From NCBI RefSeq assembly GCF_025833875.1, contig NZ_JAOYOD010000001.1, forward strand, positions 992,001 through 1,056,000: a stretch of 64,000 bases of DNA, written 5' to 3'. Source of the stretch: Reichenbachiella ulvae (lineage in GTDB: Bacteria; Bacteroidota; Bacteroidia; Cytophagales; Cyclobacteriaceae). The translations under genes were made by a program, and so were the position numbers. The notes under the pieces were generated by a model, which searched no databases, was not told where the DNA came from, and worked only from the letters and a program-made list of their open reading frames with translations. This document shows positions 1 to 8,054 of this stretch, piece after piece (position 1 is the first letter of the stretch; every line of letters starts with the position of its first letter).

Positions 1-439
1 TCATCTGAATGCTGCCTCCCATGGCGCCAGACCCAAACATGGAGGCACTGCCGCCGCTTTGGATGCTGATATTGTCAATCATGAAAGCCGGGATCAGATT
101 CAGGTCCAGGCTGCCATTCATTTGGCTCTGGAGGTTAAGGCCCTCCCATATGACTGCTGTCTGATTGCTGCCCGTTCCACGAATAGAAGCAGTAGAAAGG
201 CCGCCAAGCCCGTAGGAACGAATATTGATAGGAGAGGCGAGGCTGAGCAGCATGGCCATGGAGTTGCCCTGATGCATCGCCTGAATGGAGGAATCGATCT
301 GCACCACCTTATCAGCAGACGCAAAAGTCTCCAGTCTGTAGGAGACGATATCCACAGATTCCAGCCAGATAGAGTCCTGCTGTGCATGCACACTGAGGCA
401 GCTGCATACCACTAGTCCGATCAAAATGATACTCCGCAT
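1..439 (-). CDS. TonB-dependent receptor, BtuB-like (5' part only)
   Basis: Reading the minus strand from the ATG at 437-439 gives 146 residues that run off the window edge. A signal peptide (about residues 1-21, cut after VHAQ) is followed by a TonB-plug domain: the stretch SIRGTGSNQTAVIWEG and the later NISIQSGGSASMFGSGAMGG match the plug of cobalamin/siderophore-type outer membrane receptors, which take up large ligands using TonB energy. The barrel lies outside the window. A cobalamin riboswitch sits about 100 bp upstream on the same strand, so corrinoid (B12) uptake is the best guess for the substrate. The plug assignment is read from the sequence; the substrate is inferred from the riboswitch. 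The gene symbol is withheld because Bacteroidota carry many BtuB-like paralogues. Confidence 0.85.
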   Translation of the reverse strand, partial: MRSIILIGLVVCSCLSVHAQQDSIWLESVDIVSYRLETFASADKVVQIDSSIQAMHQGNSMAMLLSLASPINIRSYGLGGLSTASIRGTGSNQTAVIWEGLNLQSQMNGSLDLNLIPAFMIDNISIQSGGSASMFGSGAMGGSIQM

Positions 440-536
440 ATTCGTTCGTTTATACAGAGCTGCTAAAGATTATTAGGAAACCGCTTTCCGTCGAATCCAA
501 AGACTTTTCACCCGAAAGCTCTGTAAATTTAAGATG

Positions 537-710
537 ATTGGCAGGTCTCCTGGCTCTCCTGATTTTTGATGACCTTCCCGGCTATTTGAGTGCAACCAGT
601 GGTATTGGGGATCAAAAATATATCTCGACGTATCGAGATCAGGATTACAGTTGCGGGGACAGCTTCGGATTTTCCTTTTATTGGAGGATCACCGAATTCC
701 CTTTTAATCG
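537..710 (-). promoter_or_regulatory. Cobalamin (adenosylcobalamin-type) riboswitch
   Basis: On the minus strand the segment shows the ordered conserved blocks of the cobalamin riboswitch: AAAGGGAA followed by GGTG near its 5' end, CTGTCCCCGCAACTGTAA in the middle, then CCACTGG, CCGGGAAGG and finally GAGCCAGGAGACCTGCC (about 541-557). Block order and spacing fit the B12-sensing aptamer. It lies upstream of, and in the same direction as, the BtuB-like receptor gene, with about 98 bases between the aptamer and the ATG, enough for an expression platform. Binding of cobalamin would be expected to turn the receptor off. No other gene is placed to be controlled by it. Confidence 0.93.
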
Positions 711-891
711 CTCATGGACGAAATCCATAGGCAAACCAATAATCACCGCAATGTTAAAGGGGATTTTTGATTCTTGAAGGGAAGTAGGAAGAAATTATTT
801 GCCTACAAGCGTAATATTTTTCGAAGAGATGCAACTAAATGAATAATCAACACATCTTATAATAGATTCAAAAACTCAAAACCATTTGACC

Positions 892-1350
892 ATGGGACTA
901 TTCGATATATTCAAACCAAAGAAAAAACAGAAGAAGGCGGCCTGCAGTATATGCAAGTCTATCATGAATCAGGAAGATGGCTTTGCTCTCTCTACTGCCG
1001 AAGTAATAGCCTCTAAACGATACTGGGATCACAAAATGGTGGAGCCAGATACCTTGTCTTACACCACCTCACATTTCAAAAATCAGGATCAGACGGCTAC
1101 CAATATGCGCAAGATCATATTCGAAAAGACCGCTGAGAAGGAAGCGATATGGATGACTTGTGAGTCGTGCATCGAGCACTTCGATGTGAATCTGGACGAA
1201 ACCAAAGAGCTAGCCAGCCAGTGGTGGCAGTTGGGGCCGGACTTCAAATGGAAAAAAGGTGCAGCCAAAAACCAGTTGTCCGAAGAGGAGTTCGAAGAGA
1301 TCAAGTCCTACGCCACGATGGAAGCGGGATCGGCGTATGTGAAGGTTTGA
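892..1350 (+). CDS. Hypothetical protein with two CxxC pairs
   Basis: This 152-residue cytoplasmic protein was not recognised. It starts MGLFDIFKPKK, a lysine-rich head typical of small Bacteroidota proteins, and has two CxxC pairs (CSIC near residue 18 and CESC near residue 91) that could bind a zinc ion. A conserved-looking WWQLGPDFKW segment follows. There is no signal peptide or membrane segment. The ATG at 892 is preferred over an in-frame TTG two codons earlier. It stands alone between the riboswitch region and a repeat-rich spacer, so context gives no function. The zinc-site idea is inferred from cysteine spacing only. Confidence 0.75.
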   Translation: MGLFDIFKPKKKQKKAACSICKSIMNQEDGFALSTAEVIASKRYWDHKMVEPDTLSYTTSHFKNQDQTATNMRKIIFEKTAEKEAIWMTCESCIEHFDVNLDETKELASQWWQLGPDFKWKKGAAKNQLSEEEFEEIKSYATMEAGSAYVKV

Positions 1351-1409
1351 TAAATCAAGATTTTAGATTCTAGACTTTAGATTTTAGAGCCAAGACAATC
1401 ATTTAGGGG

Positions 1410-1663
1410 CATAAAGTAGAAAAACCAATTTTTCAGCCTCCCGCAGGCTTGAGGATTGTGAAAAATGCATTTTTCGACCTTTTGCATGTTTGTAGAAGGT
1501 AGAAAAACCAATTTTTGGGTCTCCTGCAAGTTTGTAGAAGGTAGAAAAATCAATTTTTGGGCCTTCTGCAGGTTTGTAGAAGGTAGAAAAATCAATTTTT
1601 GGGCTTTCTGCAAGTTGGGGAATGAAGAAAAACCAATTTTCGGAGGTTCTGCTAGTCGGGGAA
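1410..1663. repeat. 42-bp tandem repeat, about six copies
   Basis: The motif GAAAAAyCAATTTTTGGG recurs at 1419, 1460, 1502, 1544, 1586 and 1627, a period of 41-42 bp. The outer copies are degenerate and the central three are nearly identical. Each central unit also contains an imperfect hairpin, CCTTCTGCA-GGTT-TGTAGAAGG. Because 42 is divisible by three, open frames of about 90-105 codons run through it on both strands, but their products are simple 14-residue repeats with no start context or known family, so the block is read as a non-coding minisatellite. It fills most of the 1351-1839 spacer; the first part of that spacer (1355-1390) holds short TTTAGA repeats. Confidence 0.85.
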
Positions 1664-1839
1664 TGCTGCCACATGGATGTTTGGGCAATTTGACGAATGG
1701 GGGAGGTTGTCACATTGGTATTTTGGTTTTTTACTCATAAGAAGCGCAAACCATTGCAGGATAGTTACAGCATAAGAACCATGCAGAGTACGGCAATAAC
1801 AGAGGAATACTCCCGTACTCTGAATGGCTTACAATGGAA

Positions 1840-2268
1840 TCAACTGCTTAATTTAACTTCTTGTAGCATGCTGAGTGCCTCGTCGACACTAGCCACCTCA
1901 AAGGTTTGCATACCCTCCTGGCCTGAATTTATTTTAGCCACATTCTTGGTGGAAAGCTTAGCTATGGCCGATTGAGGCAGAACGACGAAGAAATATTTAA
2001 TACCTATTTCAGCACATTTTGGAGCTACCACACTTTCTATAAACCCCTGAATTTCTTTTTTGAACACACCTGTAGAGTTGCTGGTGTCGACTATCCAGGT
2101 CGTCAGGTGATTTTTCTCAGCATATTCTAAACCAATGTCATGGATGTTAGTTTTGAATTGATCCAGGCTAACTAAAAGGTTTTCCCAAGTGTCAATCATT
2201 CCGTTGATGTCCGAATCATGATGGCCTTTCAATTTACCTGCTATGCTATAAATCTCTTTCTTACCCAT
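1840..2268 (-). CDS. Hypothetical protein, possibly STAS/SEC14-like
   Basis: This 142-residue soluble protein starts MGKKEIYSIAG at an ATG. The central pattern, an acidic helix, then TTWIVDTSNSTGVF, a helix ending in VAPKCAEIG, and the strand IKYFFVVLP, resembles the alternating strand/helix layout of small STAS or SpoIIAA-like domains in Bacteroidota. There is no signal peptide, no membrane segment and no obvious catalytic motif. It is a single gene with repeat-rich spacers on both sides, so neighbours say nothing about its role. The fold suggestion is weak; the existence of the gene is well supported by its length, start and amino-acid composition. Confidence 0.7.
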   Translation of the reverse strand: MGKKEIYSIAGKLKGHHDSDINGMIDTWENLLVSLDQFKTNIHDIGLEYAEKNHLTTWIVDTSNSTGVFKKEIQGFIESVVAPKCAEIGIKYFFVVLPQSAIAKLSTKNVAKINSGQEGMQTFEVASVDEALSMLQEVKLSS

Positions 2269-2489
2269 GCTTATATTAGATTAGGTGATTGTTTTGTTAA
2301 AATAGAGGTAAAAAAAGCTTTAAATAATAACATTTGCTAATGATTTTGTACAATTCTGAAGTTTTGAGTTGGTGGGCGTATAAAGCCTATAGTTCATTAA
2401 TTAGGATTCAAAAATACATTTTTCATCTTCAGTGTGCTGGGGAATGCTGTTGCTCAGGTGTTTGGGCATCTTAACGATTGAGGGGGGGT

Positions 2490-2535
2490 GTCGCATGGGA
2501 AGATTGTCATCTTCCTCTGCTCTGTCGAAGTGACG
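2490..2535. repeat. Dispersed repeat, copy 1 (partner at 62273-62318)
   Basis: Positions 2506-2535 are identical over 30 bases to 62289-62318 (starting GTCATCTTCC and ending GAAGTGACG). About 16 bases on the 5' side of each are also similar (TCGCATGGGAAGAT here, TCTCATGAGAAGAT there). Both copies are in gene-free spacers and in the same orientation. No open frame is involved. Confidence 0.85.
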
Positions 2536-2693
2536 GGGGGGATTTGTGTTTCTTGATCTTAGGACCGCCTTAGATCCCAGCCTGTCCTGATGGCAGATGA
2601 CACAACTGTTTTAGCATTTCAATTCCGGCTACCTATACATCCGATCAGTTTTCGTCATTCCCTTTTGTGCGGTTGGGTATCAAATGTTAGGTC

Positions 2694-2766
2694 TCGAAAT
2701 GACAGAGCTGCACAAGACTTTTCAACTTCAGCTGTTCGTTCATACCACCACGTTGTGTCATTTCGA
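2694..2766. repeat. Inverted repeat of the GTCATTTCGA type
   Basis: TCGAAATGACA at 2694-2704 is the exact reverse complement of TGTCATTTCGA at 2756-2766, followed by the GGAGAAATCT tail at 2772-2781. Sequences of this form (GTCATTTCGA with GGAGAAATCT) are common intergenic palindromic repeats in Bacteroidota genomes. The arms are 51 bp apart, with a further AGCTG/CAGCT pair inside. Confidence 0.7.
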
Positions 2767-3034
2767 CTTTGGAGAAATCTAAGCCGTAATTACATATAAT
2801 TTATTCCTGAATTTCATCATTAAGGAACAGCGGTCAATCCTTCGCCCATCGGGTCTAACCCAAAAAGCGCTGGCATGGCCATGATACACCCGAAAAGCAT
2901 TAAAAGCGCTTTAACATCTTTTAACGGCACTTATTTGTATACAATCGTCTTCGCTTTCTAGTTTAGCTGGCGAAAAAGTTCATTACATATTGCCAAGTAT
3001 AAGCTAGTTGTTATACGAGTTGCTTCGGCGTATC

Positions 3035-3051
3035 TGTCTGTCGTAGACAGG
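3035..3051. repeat. Short hairpin CTGTCT-gtcgt-AGACAG
   Basis: A perfect 6-bp stem with a 5-base loop lies about 45 bp before the NEW3-domain gene, followed by GCAGG. There is no T-run, so it is not a terminator; it may be a dispersed repeat or leader hairpin. Confidence 0.4.
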
Positions 3052-3096
3052 CAGGATTTAATTAAACCATTGTTTCACAAAAAGAATTGTTTTTTT

Positions 3097-4245
3097 ATGT
3101 CAACACGTACTAAGTGGTCGTTTTATCGGGCATTCACCCTGGGGTGGATCCTTATGTTAGTCAGTGGAGTCGCACTGGCTCAGAGTGTTCAGCTTTACAC
3201 TCCTTACACCAAAATATCTGTACCTCCGGGAGAGTCGATAGACTATACCGTCGAGGTAGTCAATTTCAGTCACGCCATCAGGGATGTGGGTATCTCTGTC
3301 ACGGGACTCCCCAAAGACTGGGACTATAGTTTGCAATCCGGTGGTTGGACCATCGAGCAGTTGGCTGTAAAGCCAGACGAAGAGAAGAGTTTCAAACTGC
3401 AGGTGCAGGTCCCACTCAAAATCGAGAAAGGAAAGTACACCTTTTATGTCAATGCAGCGGGCTATTCACGTTTGCCACTGACCGTACTGGTGTCGGAAAA
3501 GGGCACCTTCAAAACGGACTTTCATTGCGATCAGCCCAATATGCAGGGACATGCGACCTCTTCCTTTACCTTCAATACGGAGCTGAAAAATCATACCGTA
3601 GAGCCTCAGATCTATTCTCTACGATCTCAAGCCCCCAGAGGCTGGAGAGTGATCTTCAAACCCAATCACAAGCAGGCCACCTCTGTCAACGTGGATCCTA
3701 ATGGGAGCAAGAATGTCAGCATAGAGATCACCGCACCGACAGGGATCAAAGAAGGAACCTATAGCATACCCGTACAAGCCGTCAACTCCAATACCTCGGC
3801 GGATCTGGACCTGGAGGTCGTGATCACGGGCTCTTACGAGATGGAATTGACCACTCCTACAGGACTACTCAGTACCAAGTTGACTGCTGGAGAGACCAAG
3901 CGAATCGAGCTGCTGGTGAAAAACACCGGGAGTACGACCCTCAAAGATGTAGAGCTGAGTGCGACCAACCCCAGCAAATGGGAAGTGCAATTTGATCCCA
4001 AAGAGATAGAAGCCATAGAGGCGGGACAGTCCAAAACAGTATATGCCACGCTGCAAGCCTACGACAAGGCCATCGCCGGAGACTATGTCGTAAAGATGAA
4101 GGCGAAATCCCCAGAGGTAGACTCGGATGCATCGTTTAGAGTGTCGGTCAAAACCAGCTGGTGGTCCGGGGCGCTGGGGATTGTGATTATCCTGGCGGTC
4201 ATAGGAGGCCTGGGCTATCTGTTCAAGAAATACGGAAGGAGGTAG
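3097..4245 (+). CDS. NEW3 (alpha-galactosidase-associated) domain membrane protein
   Basis: This 382-residue protein has a signal peptide (residues 1-28, ending VALAQ), two or three Ig-like beta domains of the NPCBM-associated NEW3 type (recurring pattern: PGExxxYTVEVxN, then PKDW, later KNTGSTTLKDVELS with PSKWEVQF) and one C-terminal membrane segment (about 353-373) ending in basic residues. It should sit in the envelope with its Ig-like domains facing outward. An in-frame TTG at 3070 would lengthen it, but the ATG at 3097 gives the normal signal peptide. Its stop is 3 bp from the ABC ATPase, so it is probably the extracytoplasmic partner of that transporter. The substrate is unknown. Confidence 0.88.
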   Translation: MSTRTKWSFYRAFTLGWILMLVSGVALAQSVQLYTPYTKISVPPGESIDYTVEVVNFSHAIRDVGISVTGLPKDWDYSLQSGGWTIEQLAVKPDEEKSFKLQVQVPLKIEKGKYTFYVNAAGYSRLPLTVLVSEKGTFKTDFHCDQPNMQGHATSSFTFNTELKNHTVEPQIYSLRSQAPRGWRVIFKPNHKQATSVNVDPNGSKNVSIEITAPTGIKEGTYSIPVQAVNSNTSADLDLEVVITGSYEMELTTPTGLLSTKLTAGETKRIELLVKNTGSTTLKDVELSATNPSKWEVQFDPKEIEAIEAGQSKTVYATLQAYDKAIAGDYVVKMKAKSPEVDSDASFRVSVKTSWWSGALGIVIILAVIGGLGYLFKKYGRR

Positions 4246-4248
4246 ACC

Positions 4249-5205
4249 ATGTCTGAGGAGGTAATAGACATCCAAAATCTGGTCAAGACCTACCCGGGAC
4301 ATACTGCCGTCGATGGCCTGAATCTGAAAATACGAAAAGGAGAGGTGTTCGGGCTGCTCGGTCCCAATGGAGCGGGCAAGTCCACCACGATACTGATGCT
4401 CATGGGGATGACGGATCCCAGTGAGGGTAGCCTGCGTGTCTGCGGGATCGACCCCACACGCCAGCCGGTAGAGGTGAAAAGAAAAGTGGGCTACCTGCCA
4501 GAAAACGTAGGTTTCTACGAAGATCGCAGTGGGCTGGATAACCTCGTCTACTTGGCCAGACTCAATGGCTTCAACCTACAGGAGGCAGAGTCAAAGGCGG
4601 AAGAAATGCTGGAAAAGGTGGGATTGACCGAAGCAGCCCATAAGAAGGTAGGCCAATACTCTCGTGGTATGCGTCAGCGCCTGGGACTGGCCGACACCCT
4701 GATCAAATCCCCGGAGGTGATCATCCTGGATGAGCCCACCCTAGGGATCGACCCAAAAGGGGTGAAGGAGCTCCTGGCCTTGATCACCCGACTGAGCAAG
4801 GAGGAAGGACTGACCGTACTGCTTTCTTCCCATCATCTGCACCAGGTGCAGCAGGTCTGCGACCGTGTGGGGCTTTTCGTAGCAGGAAAACTTATTGCAG
4901 AAGGAGATCTGGAGTCGCTGTCCCAGCAGCTGTTCGCAGAGAGCGAACAGAGAGTAGAGGCACATGTGTCTGCAGACAATCCTTCCAAAATTGAGCAGGC
5001 CATTCAGCAGATTTCAGCTCTGGATGAGGTAAAAACCGTGGAGCGACAAGAGGATAGGCTCCAAATCACTTGCACGGGGCATAGTTCGCCAAGGATAGCT
5101 CGAGAGATCGCAGCGGCTGATTTGGATTTGATCAATCTGAGCCAGAAGCAACTGGGGCTGGACGAAATTTATCAACGATACTTTGAAGGAGGTGAAAATG
5201 AGTGA
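4249..5205 (+). CDS. ABC transporter ATP-binding protein
   Basis: This 318-residue ABC ATPase has Walker A GPNGAGKST at residues 38-46, a signature variant SRGMRQR, Walker B VIILDEPTLGID and the switch histidine in SSHH. After about residue 215 it carries a C-terminal extension of roughly 100 residues, as in NosF/CcmA-like and gliding-type exporters of the ABC-2 class. A strong GGAGG lies 8 bases before the ATG, inside the end of the preceding gene. It energises the ABC-2 permease encoded next, whose start overlaps its stop by 8 bp. The three genes form one transcription unit. The substrate cannot be told from the sequence. Confidence 0.95.
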   Translation: MSEEVIDIQNLVKTYPGHTAVDGLNLKIRKGEVFGLLGPNGAGKSTTILMLMGMTDPSEGSLRVCGIDPTRQPVEVKRKVGYLPENVGFYEDRSGLDNLVYLARLNGFNLQEAESKAEEMLEKVGLTEAAHKKVGQYSRGMRQRLGLADTLIKSPEVIILDEPTLGIDPKGVKELLALITRLSKEEGLTVLLSSHHLHQVQQVCDRVGLFVAGKLIAEGDLESLSQQLFAESEQRVEAHVSADNPSKIEQAIQQISALDEVKTVERQEDRLQITCTGHSSPRIAREIAAADLDLINLSQKQLGLDEIYQRYFEGGENE

Positions 5206-6223
5206 TGACACGATACAAGTTACAGCTCCGACCGCCAATCCATGGTTCGGAGGTTTTAGAAAGAAGAAAGCCCGGACGACACATCCTTTTTGGGTGATGG
5301 TGGGCAAAGAAATGGCTGACCATGTGCGCAGTTGGCGTTTTATCCTATTGCTGGCTTTGTTGGCGCTGGCCTGTGTGGGTTCGCTATACACGGCACTGTC
5401 CAACCTGGGATCCAGTATCAAAGCCATAGATGCCGAAGATGCTTTTTTCTTTTTGCGCTTATTTACCGTTTCGGATGGTTCCATGCCGTCTTTTATGGTA
5501 TTCATTAGTTTCCTGGGTCCGATCTTGGGGATCGCACTGGGCTTTGATGCAATCAATTCGGAGCAAAACCGAGGGACACTGAGTCGTGTGCTCTCACAGC
5601 CCATCCATCGGGACTACCTGATCAATTCGAAGTTCGTAGCAGCTTTGATCATCATCGGAGTGATGCTCTTTGCGCTGGGCTTTTTGGTGATGGGGATCGG
5701 GATGTTGGTGACAGGGCTGGTGCCTACTATGGAGGAGTTCATGCGCTTTTTTGCTTTCATGCTGGTAAGTGTGCTATATGTAGCCTTCTGGCTCAACTTG
5801 TCGCTTTTGTTTTCAGTCAGGTTCAGGCAAGCAGCTACATCGGCCTTGTCGGGGCTATCTATTTGGTTGTTCTTCACTGTGTTTTATCAGTTGATCGTGC
5901 AGCTGCTAGTGAAGGCAGTGATCCCAACCACCATACTGACCCAGCAACGTGCCGCGCAGTATCAGTACCTCTTACAAAAGTGGATGAGCATACTGCCGAG
6001 CCAGCTCTACAGTGATGCCACTACCACACTGCTGATGCCGAAGGTGAGGAGCCTTGGTCCTCTGACGATGGAGCAGATGTATGGTAGTATACCGAGCCCC
6101 TTGCCACTGGGACAAAGTCTGCTGGTCGTTTGGCCGCAGCTGACGGGTTTGATTGCAGCGACATTGCTTTGTTTCGGTATTTCCTACTTATGGTTTATGC
6201 GCCGAGAGGTTCGCGCCAATTGA
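5198..6223 (+). CDS. ABC-2 type transporter permease
   Basis: This 341-residue membrane protein has about six hydrophobic segments (first around residues 45-65, last around 312-333), with a short cytoplasmic head MSDDTIQV. A conserved ABC-2 feature is the segment DAINSEQNRGTLSRVLSQP between the second and third helices, typical of NosY-like permeases. Its ATG at 5198 overlaps the ATPase stop (ATGAGTGA) and follows a GGAGGTG ribosome site, so translation is coupled; an in-frame start five codons upstream is less likely. With the ATPase and NEW3 protein it forms a three-part envelope transporter. A terminator follows. Confidence 0.93.
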   Translation: MSDDTIQVTAPTANPWFGGFRKKKARTTHPFWVMVGKEMADHVRSWRFILLLALLALACVGSLYTALSNLGSSIKAIDAEDAFFFLRLFTVSDGSMPSFMVFISFLGPILGIALGFDAINSEQNRGTLSRVLSQPIHRDYLINSKFVAALIIIGVMLFALGFLVMGIGMLVTGLVPTMEEFMRFFAFMLVSVLYVAFWLNLSLLFSVRFRQAATSALSGLSIWLFFTVFYQLIVQLLVKAVIPTTILTQQRAAQYQYLLQKWMSILPSQLYSDATTTLLMPKVRSLGPLTMEQMYGSIPSPLPLGQSLLVVWPQLTGLIAATLLCFGISYLWFMRREVRAN

Positions 6224-6271
6224 TAGGAATACCAATTTGTGAGATGCTTTAGCCCTTGATTATTTTTATAG

Positions 6272-6306
6272 AAAAGCCTGCGGATGAATACCTGCAGGCT
6301 TTTTGT
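6272..6306. terminator. Intrinsic terminator between convergent genes
   Basis: The stem AAAAGCCTGC (6272-6281) pairs with GCAGGCTTTT (6294-6303) around a 12-base loop, with T-rich flanks on both strands. It ends the ABC operon on the plus strand and can also serve the CHAT-encoding unit arriving on the minus strand. Confidence 0.8.
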
Positions 6307-6338
6307 GTTTTTAGCTCTATTGTCAATCGCTCAGCAGC

Positions 6339-8054
6339 TTAGAGGGGCTGCTTGATCATGCCTTCGCTCGTAGAACCACCCACGAAGATAAAGGCACCCC
6401 AATAGTAGGGAGATTCGTATTTCGTTTTGAGTTCTTGCTGTGCAGCGACAAAGGCATCCCGAGGGGCTTTGCCTTCTACATAGTTTTTGTAAAAGAGGAT
6501 CATCAGATCTTTGGTAGCCGCATCGCTTACTTTCCATAGACTGATTACCACTGCGTCTGCTCCTGCAGTTTGGAAGGCACGCTGTAGTCCGTAGACCCCT
6601 TCACCACTTTTGACTTTTCCCAAGCCAGTTTCGCAGGCAGACAGGATCACCAGTTTCGTGTCTCTTAGGCTAATGTTCATTACCTCATAGCTGGTCATGA
6701 TGCCATCTTCTGCTATACCTCCCGATTGGATCGCCACCAATTCCTTCAATAATACGAGACTGTCATAGGCATGTGCCGCTCCTGTTAGCATCAGCCCAGA
6801 GTTGAACAGTGGATTGATGAAGGGGTTGCTGAGTTGGATGGTCGTCAGGTCGTCGGAGATAAAAGGCTCTGTCTTAGGGGGATCTTCGTTCAAGAAGAAA
6901 CCATGCGTAGCGATATGCAACAGACCTGGGCTCTCTAGCGCCTTTACTCGTTCTTCAGTAGCCTCATTACCTGTGATGACTTCTTCCTCGACATGGTCCG
7001 ACACAATGGCGGATGCCGCCTCTACCTCCTCCAGCGTACCGGGTAGGAGGGTGATTTCAGCTCCACGACTGATCATGTTTTTCATCTGAAAGTGAATGCT
7101 GCGTTCGCCTCCATCATCTGTACTTGCTGGTTGGCTTCCTTCCGTTTCCCCTTTCAGCGGATTGTACTGGTAGTTAGGATAGCCAAAGAAATAAAACTCA
7201 GCGCTGCTGGTGTTGCTTTGGTAATTGGGCTTATCCTCCTCGATAAGATCTCTAAGGCTCGACAGCAGGAGCAGGTTGTATTCGTTGATGAAATACTCAT
7301 TGGTCTCAGTGTTCAGCAGGGTGTTGAGATTGATCTGGTTGTAGACCCCGTCAGGCGACATGTAGATGTTCTTGCGCATGTCTCGGTTAAATCCTTCTAT
7401 CAATGGATTGACGAATACATCGTAAGAAACCTCATCTGCCATTTTGAATTTGACCAGGTTTCGATAAGTTTTCAATTGTTTGACTTCCATCTGGTTGCCG
7501 TTCTCCAGCATCACCAGTTTTGGGCCATTGTTCATTCGTTTGTTCAGCGCCAGGCAGGCGTATCTGATACTATCCGTAAACTGCCCTGTATTGACATCAA
7601 AGTCTCTGAGACGGATGATCTCAATGGCCATTTCATCTTCAGAAAGCGAATTGGCCACTGACTGCCAGTTCAGTAGATCCATGTCTCGTTTGTTGTTTTT
7701 ACTGACTGCCACCTTCAGACTAATTTTCTTTTCCAACTCATTGGATAATTCGAGCAGGCTGTCTTTGTCCAGTCCGCTTTTTGCCAGGGTTTGGTGGTCT
7801 ACTTTATTCAGTTTACTCAGATTCTCTTTGGTTTTGATCCAGAGTAGATAGGCCTCCATGAGGGCAGGGTCATTGAGTTCATAGATTGCTTCTTTTAGGT
7901 TTTTGACCGACTGAAACAGCAGGGCTTTGTTAGCCAATCGGTAGTCAAATACCTGATTGATCCAGGTCTGCTGCTCTTCTTTGCTCGTTTCGAAAAAGGC
8001 ATAGTAATAGTAATAGTAATAGTAGCTCATAGAACTGCCCTTTTTCGTATTCAC
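6339..8054 (-). CDS. CHAT-domain caspase-like protease part of a split TPR-CHAT gene
   Basis: This open frame carries the C-terminal half of a TPR-CHAT protein. CHAT domains are caspase-fold cysteine peptidases. The catalytic dyad is visible: His in HIATHGF (about residue 383) and Cys in LSACETGLG (about residue 474), followed by the family motifs SGEGVYGLQRAF and SLWKVSD. The opening residues after the tyrosine run (AFFETSKEEQ, then ANKALL) continue the sequence expected after the TPR part encoded just upstream in another frame, so the ATG at 8054 is probably not the original start. As it stands, this part could only be made by re-initiation or frameshifting. Joined, the product would be about 1,040 residues and secreted. 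Confidence 0.85.
   Translation of the reverse strand: MNTKKGSSMSYYYYYYYYAFFETSKEEQQTWINQVFDYRLANKALLFQSVKNLKEAIYELNDPALMEAYLLWIKTKENLSKLNKVDHQTLAKSGLDKDSLLELSNELEKKISLKVAVSKNNKRDMDLLNWQSVANSLSEDEMAIEIIRLRDFDVNTGQFTDSIRYACLALNKRMNNGPKLVMLENGNQMEVKQLKTYRNLVKFKMADEVSYDVFVNPLIEGFNRDMRKNIYMSPDGVYNQINLNTLLNTETNEYFINEYNLLLLSSLRDLIEEDKPNYQSNTSSAEFYFFGYPNYQYNPLKGETEGSQPASTDDGGERSIHFQMKNMISRGAEITLLPGTLEEVEAASAIVSDHVEEEVITGNEATEERVKALESPGLLHIATHGFFLNEDPPKTEPFISDDLTTIQLSNPFINPLFNSGLMLTGAAHAYDSLVLLKELVAIQSGGIAEDGIMTSYEVMNISLRDTKLVILSACETGLGKVKSGEGVYGLQRAFQTAGADAVVISLWKVSDAATKDLMILFYKNYVEGKAPRDAFVAAQQELKTKYESPYYWGAFIFVGGSTSEGMIKQPL

Larger units (their letters stand above)
2269..3096. other. Gene-free spacer with dispersed repeats
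   Basis: No convincing gene is seen in these roughly 830 bases. They hold a copy of a dispersed 30-bp repeat (2506-2535), an inverted pair of TCGAAATGACA arms (2694-2704 and 2756-2766), and a small hairpin just before the next gene (3035-3051). Around 2440-2495 the text resembles the end of the preceding 42-bp repeat block (compare 1655-1715: GGGGAATGCTG, then GTTTGGGCA). A 69-codon frame at 2590-2799 overlaps the inverted repeat and looks accidental. Confidence 0.7.

Noticed and set aside
538..777. 79-codon plus-strand frame over the riboswitch
   Set aside because: It lies on the opposite strand of the conserved cobalamin aptamer and has no family resemblance.
1410..1663. CRISPR array
   Set aside because: The units are directly adjacent with no unique spacers, and no cas gene is present.
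1377..1713. Open frames of about 90-104 codons on both strands through the 42-bp repeat
   Set aside because: They arise because the period is a multiple of three; no start context, no non-repeat domain and overlapping frames on both strands.
2590..2799. 69-codon frame in the 2.3-3.1 kb spacer
   Set aside because: It runs through an inverted dispersed repeat and shows no domain or start signal.
7092..7661. 189-codon plus-strand frame antisense to the CHAT gene
   Set aside because: It is antisense to well-supported coding sequence and has no recognisable domain.
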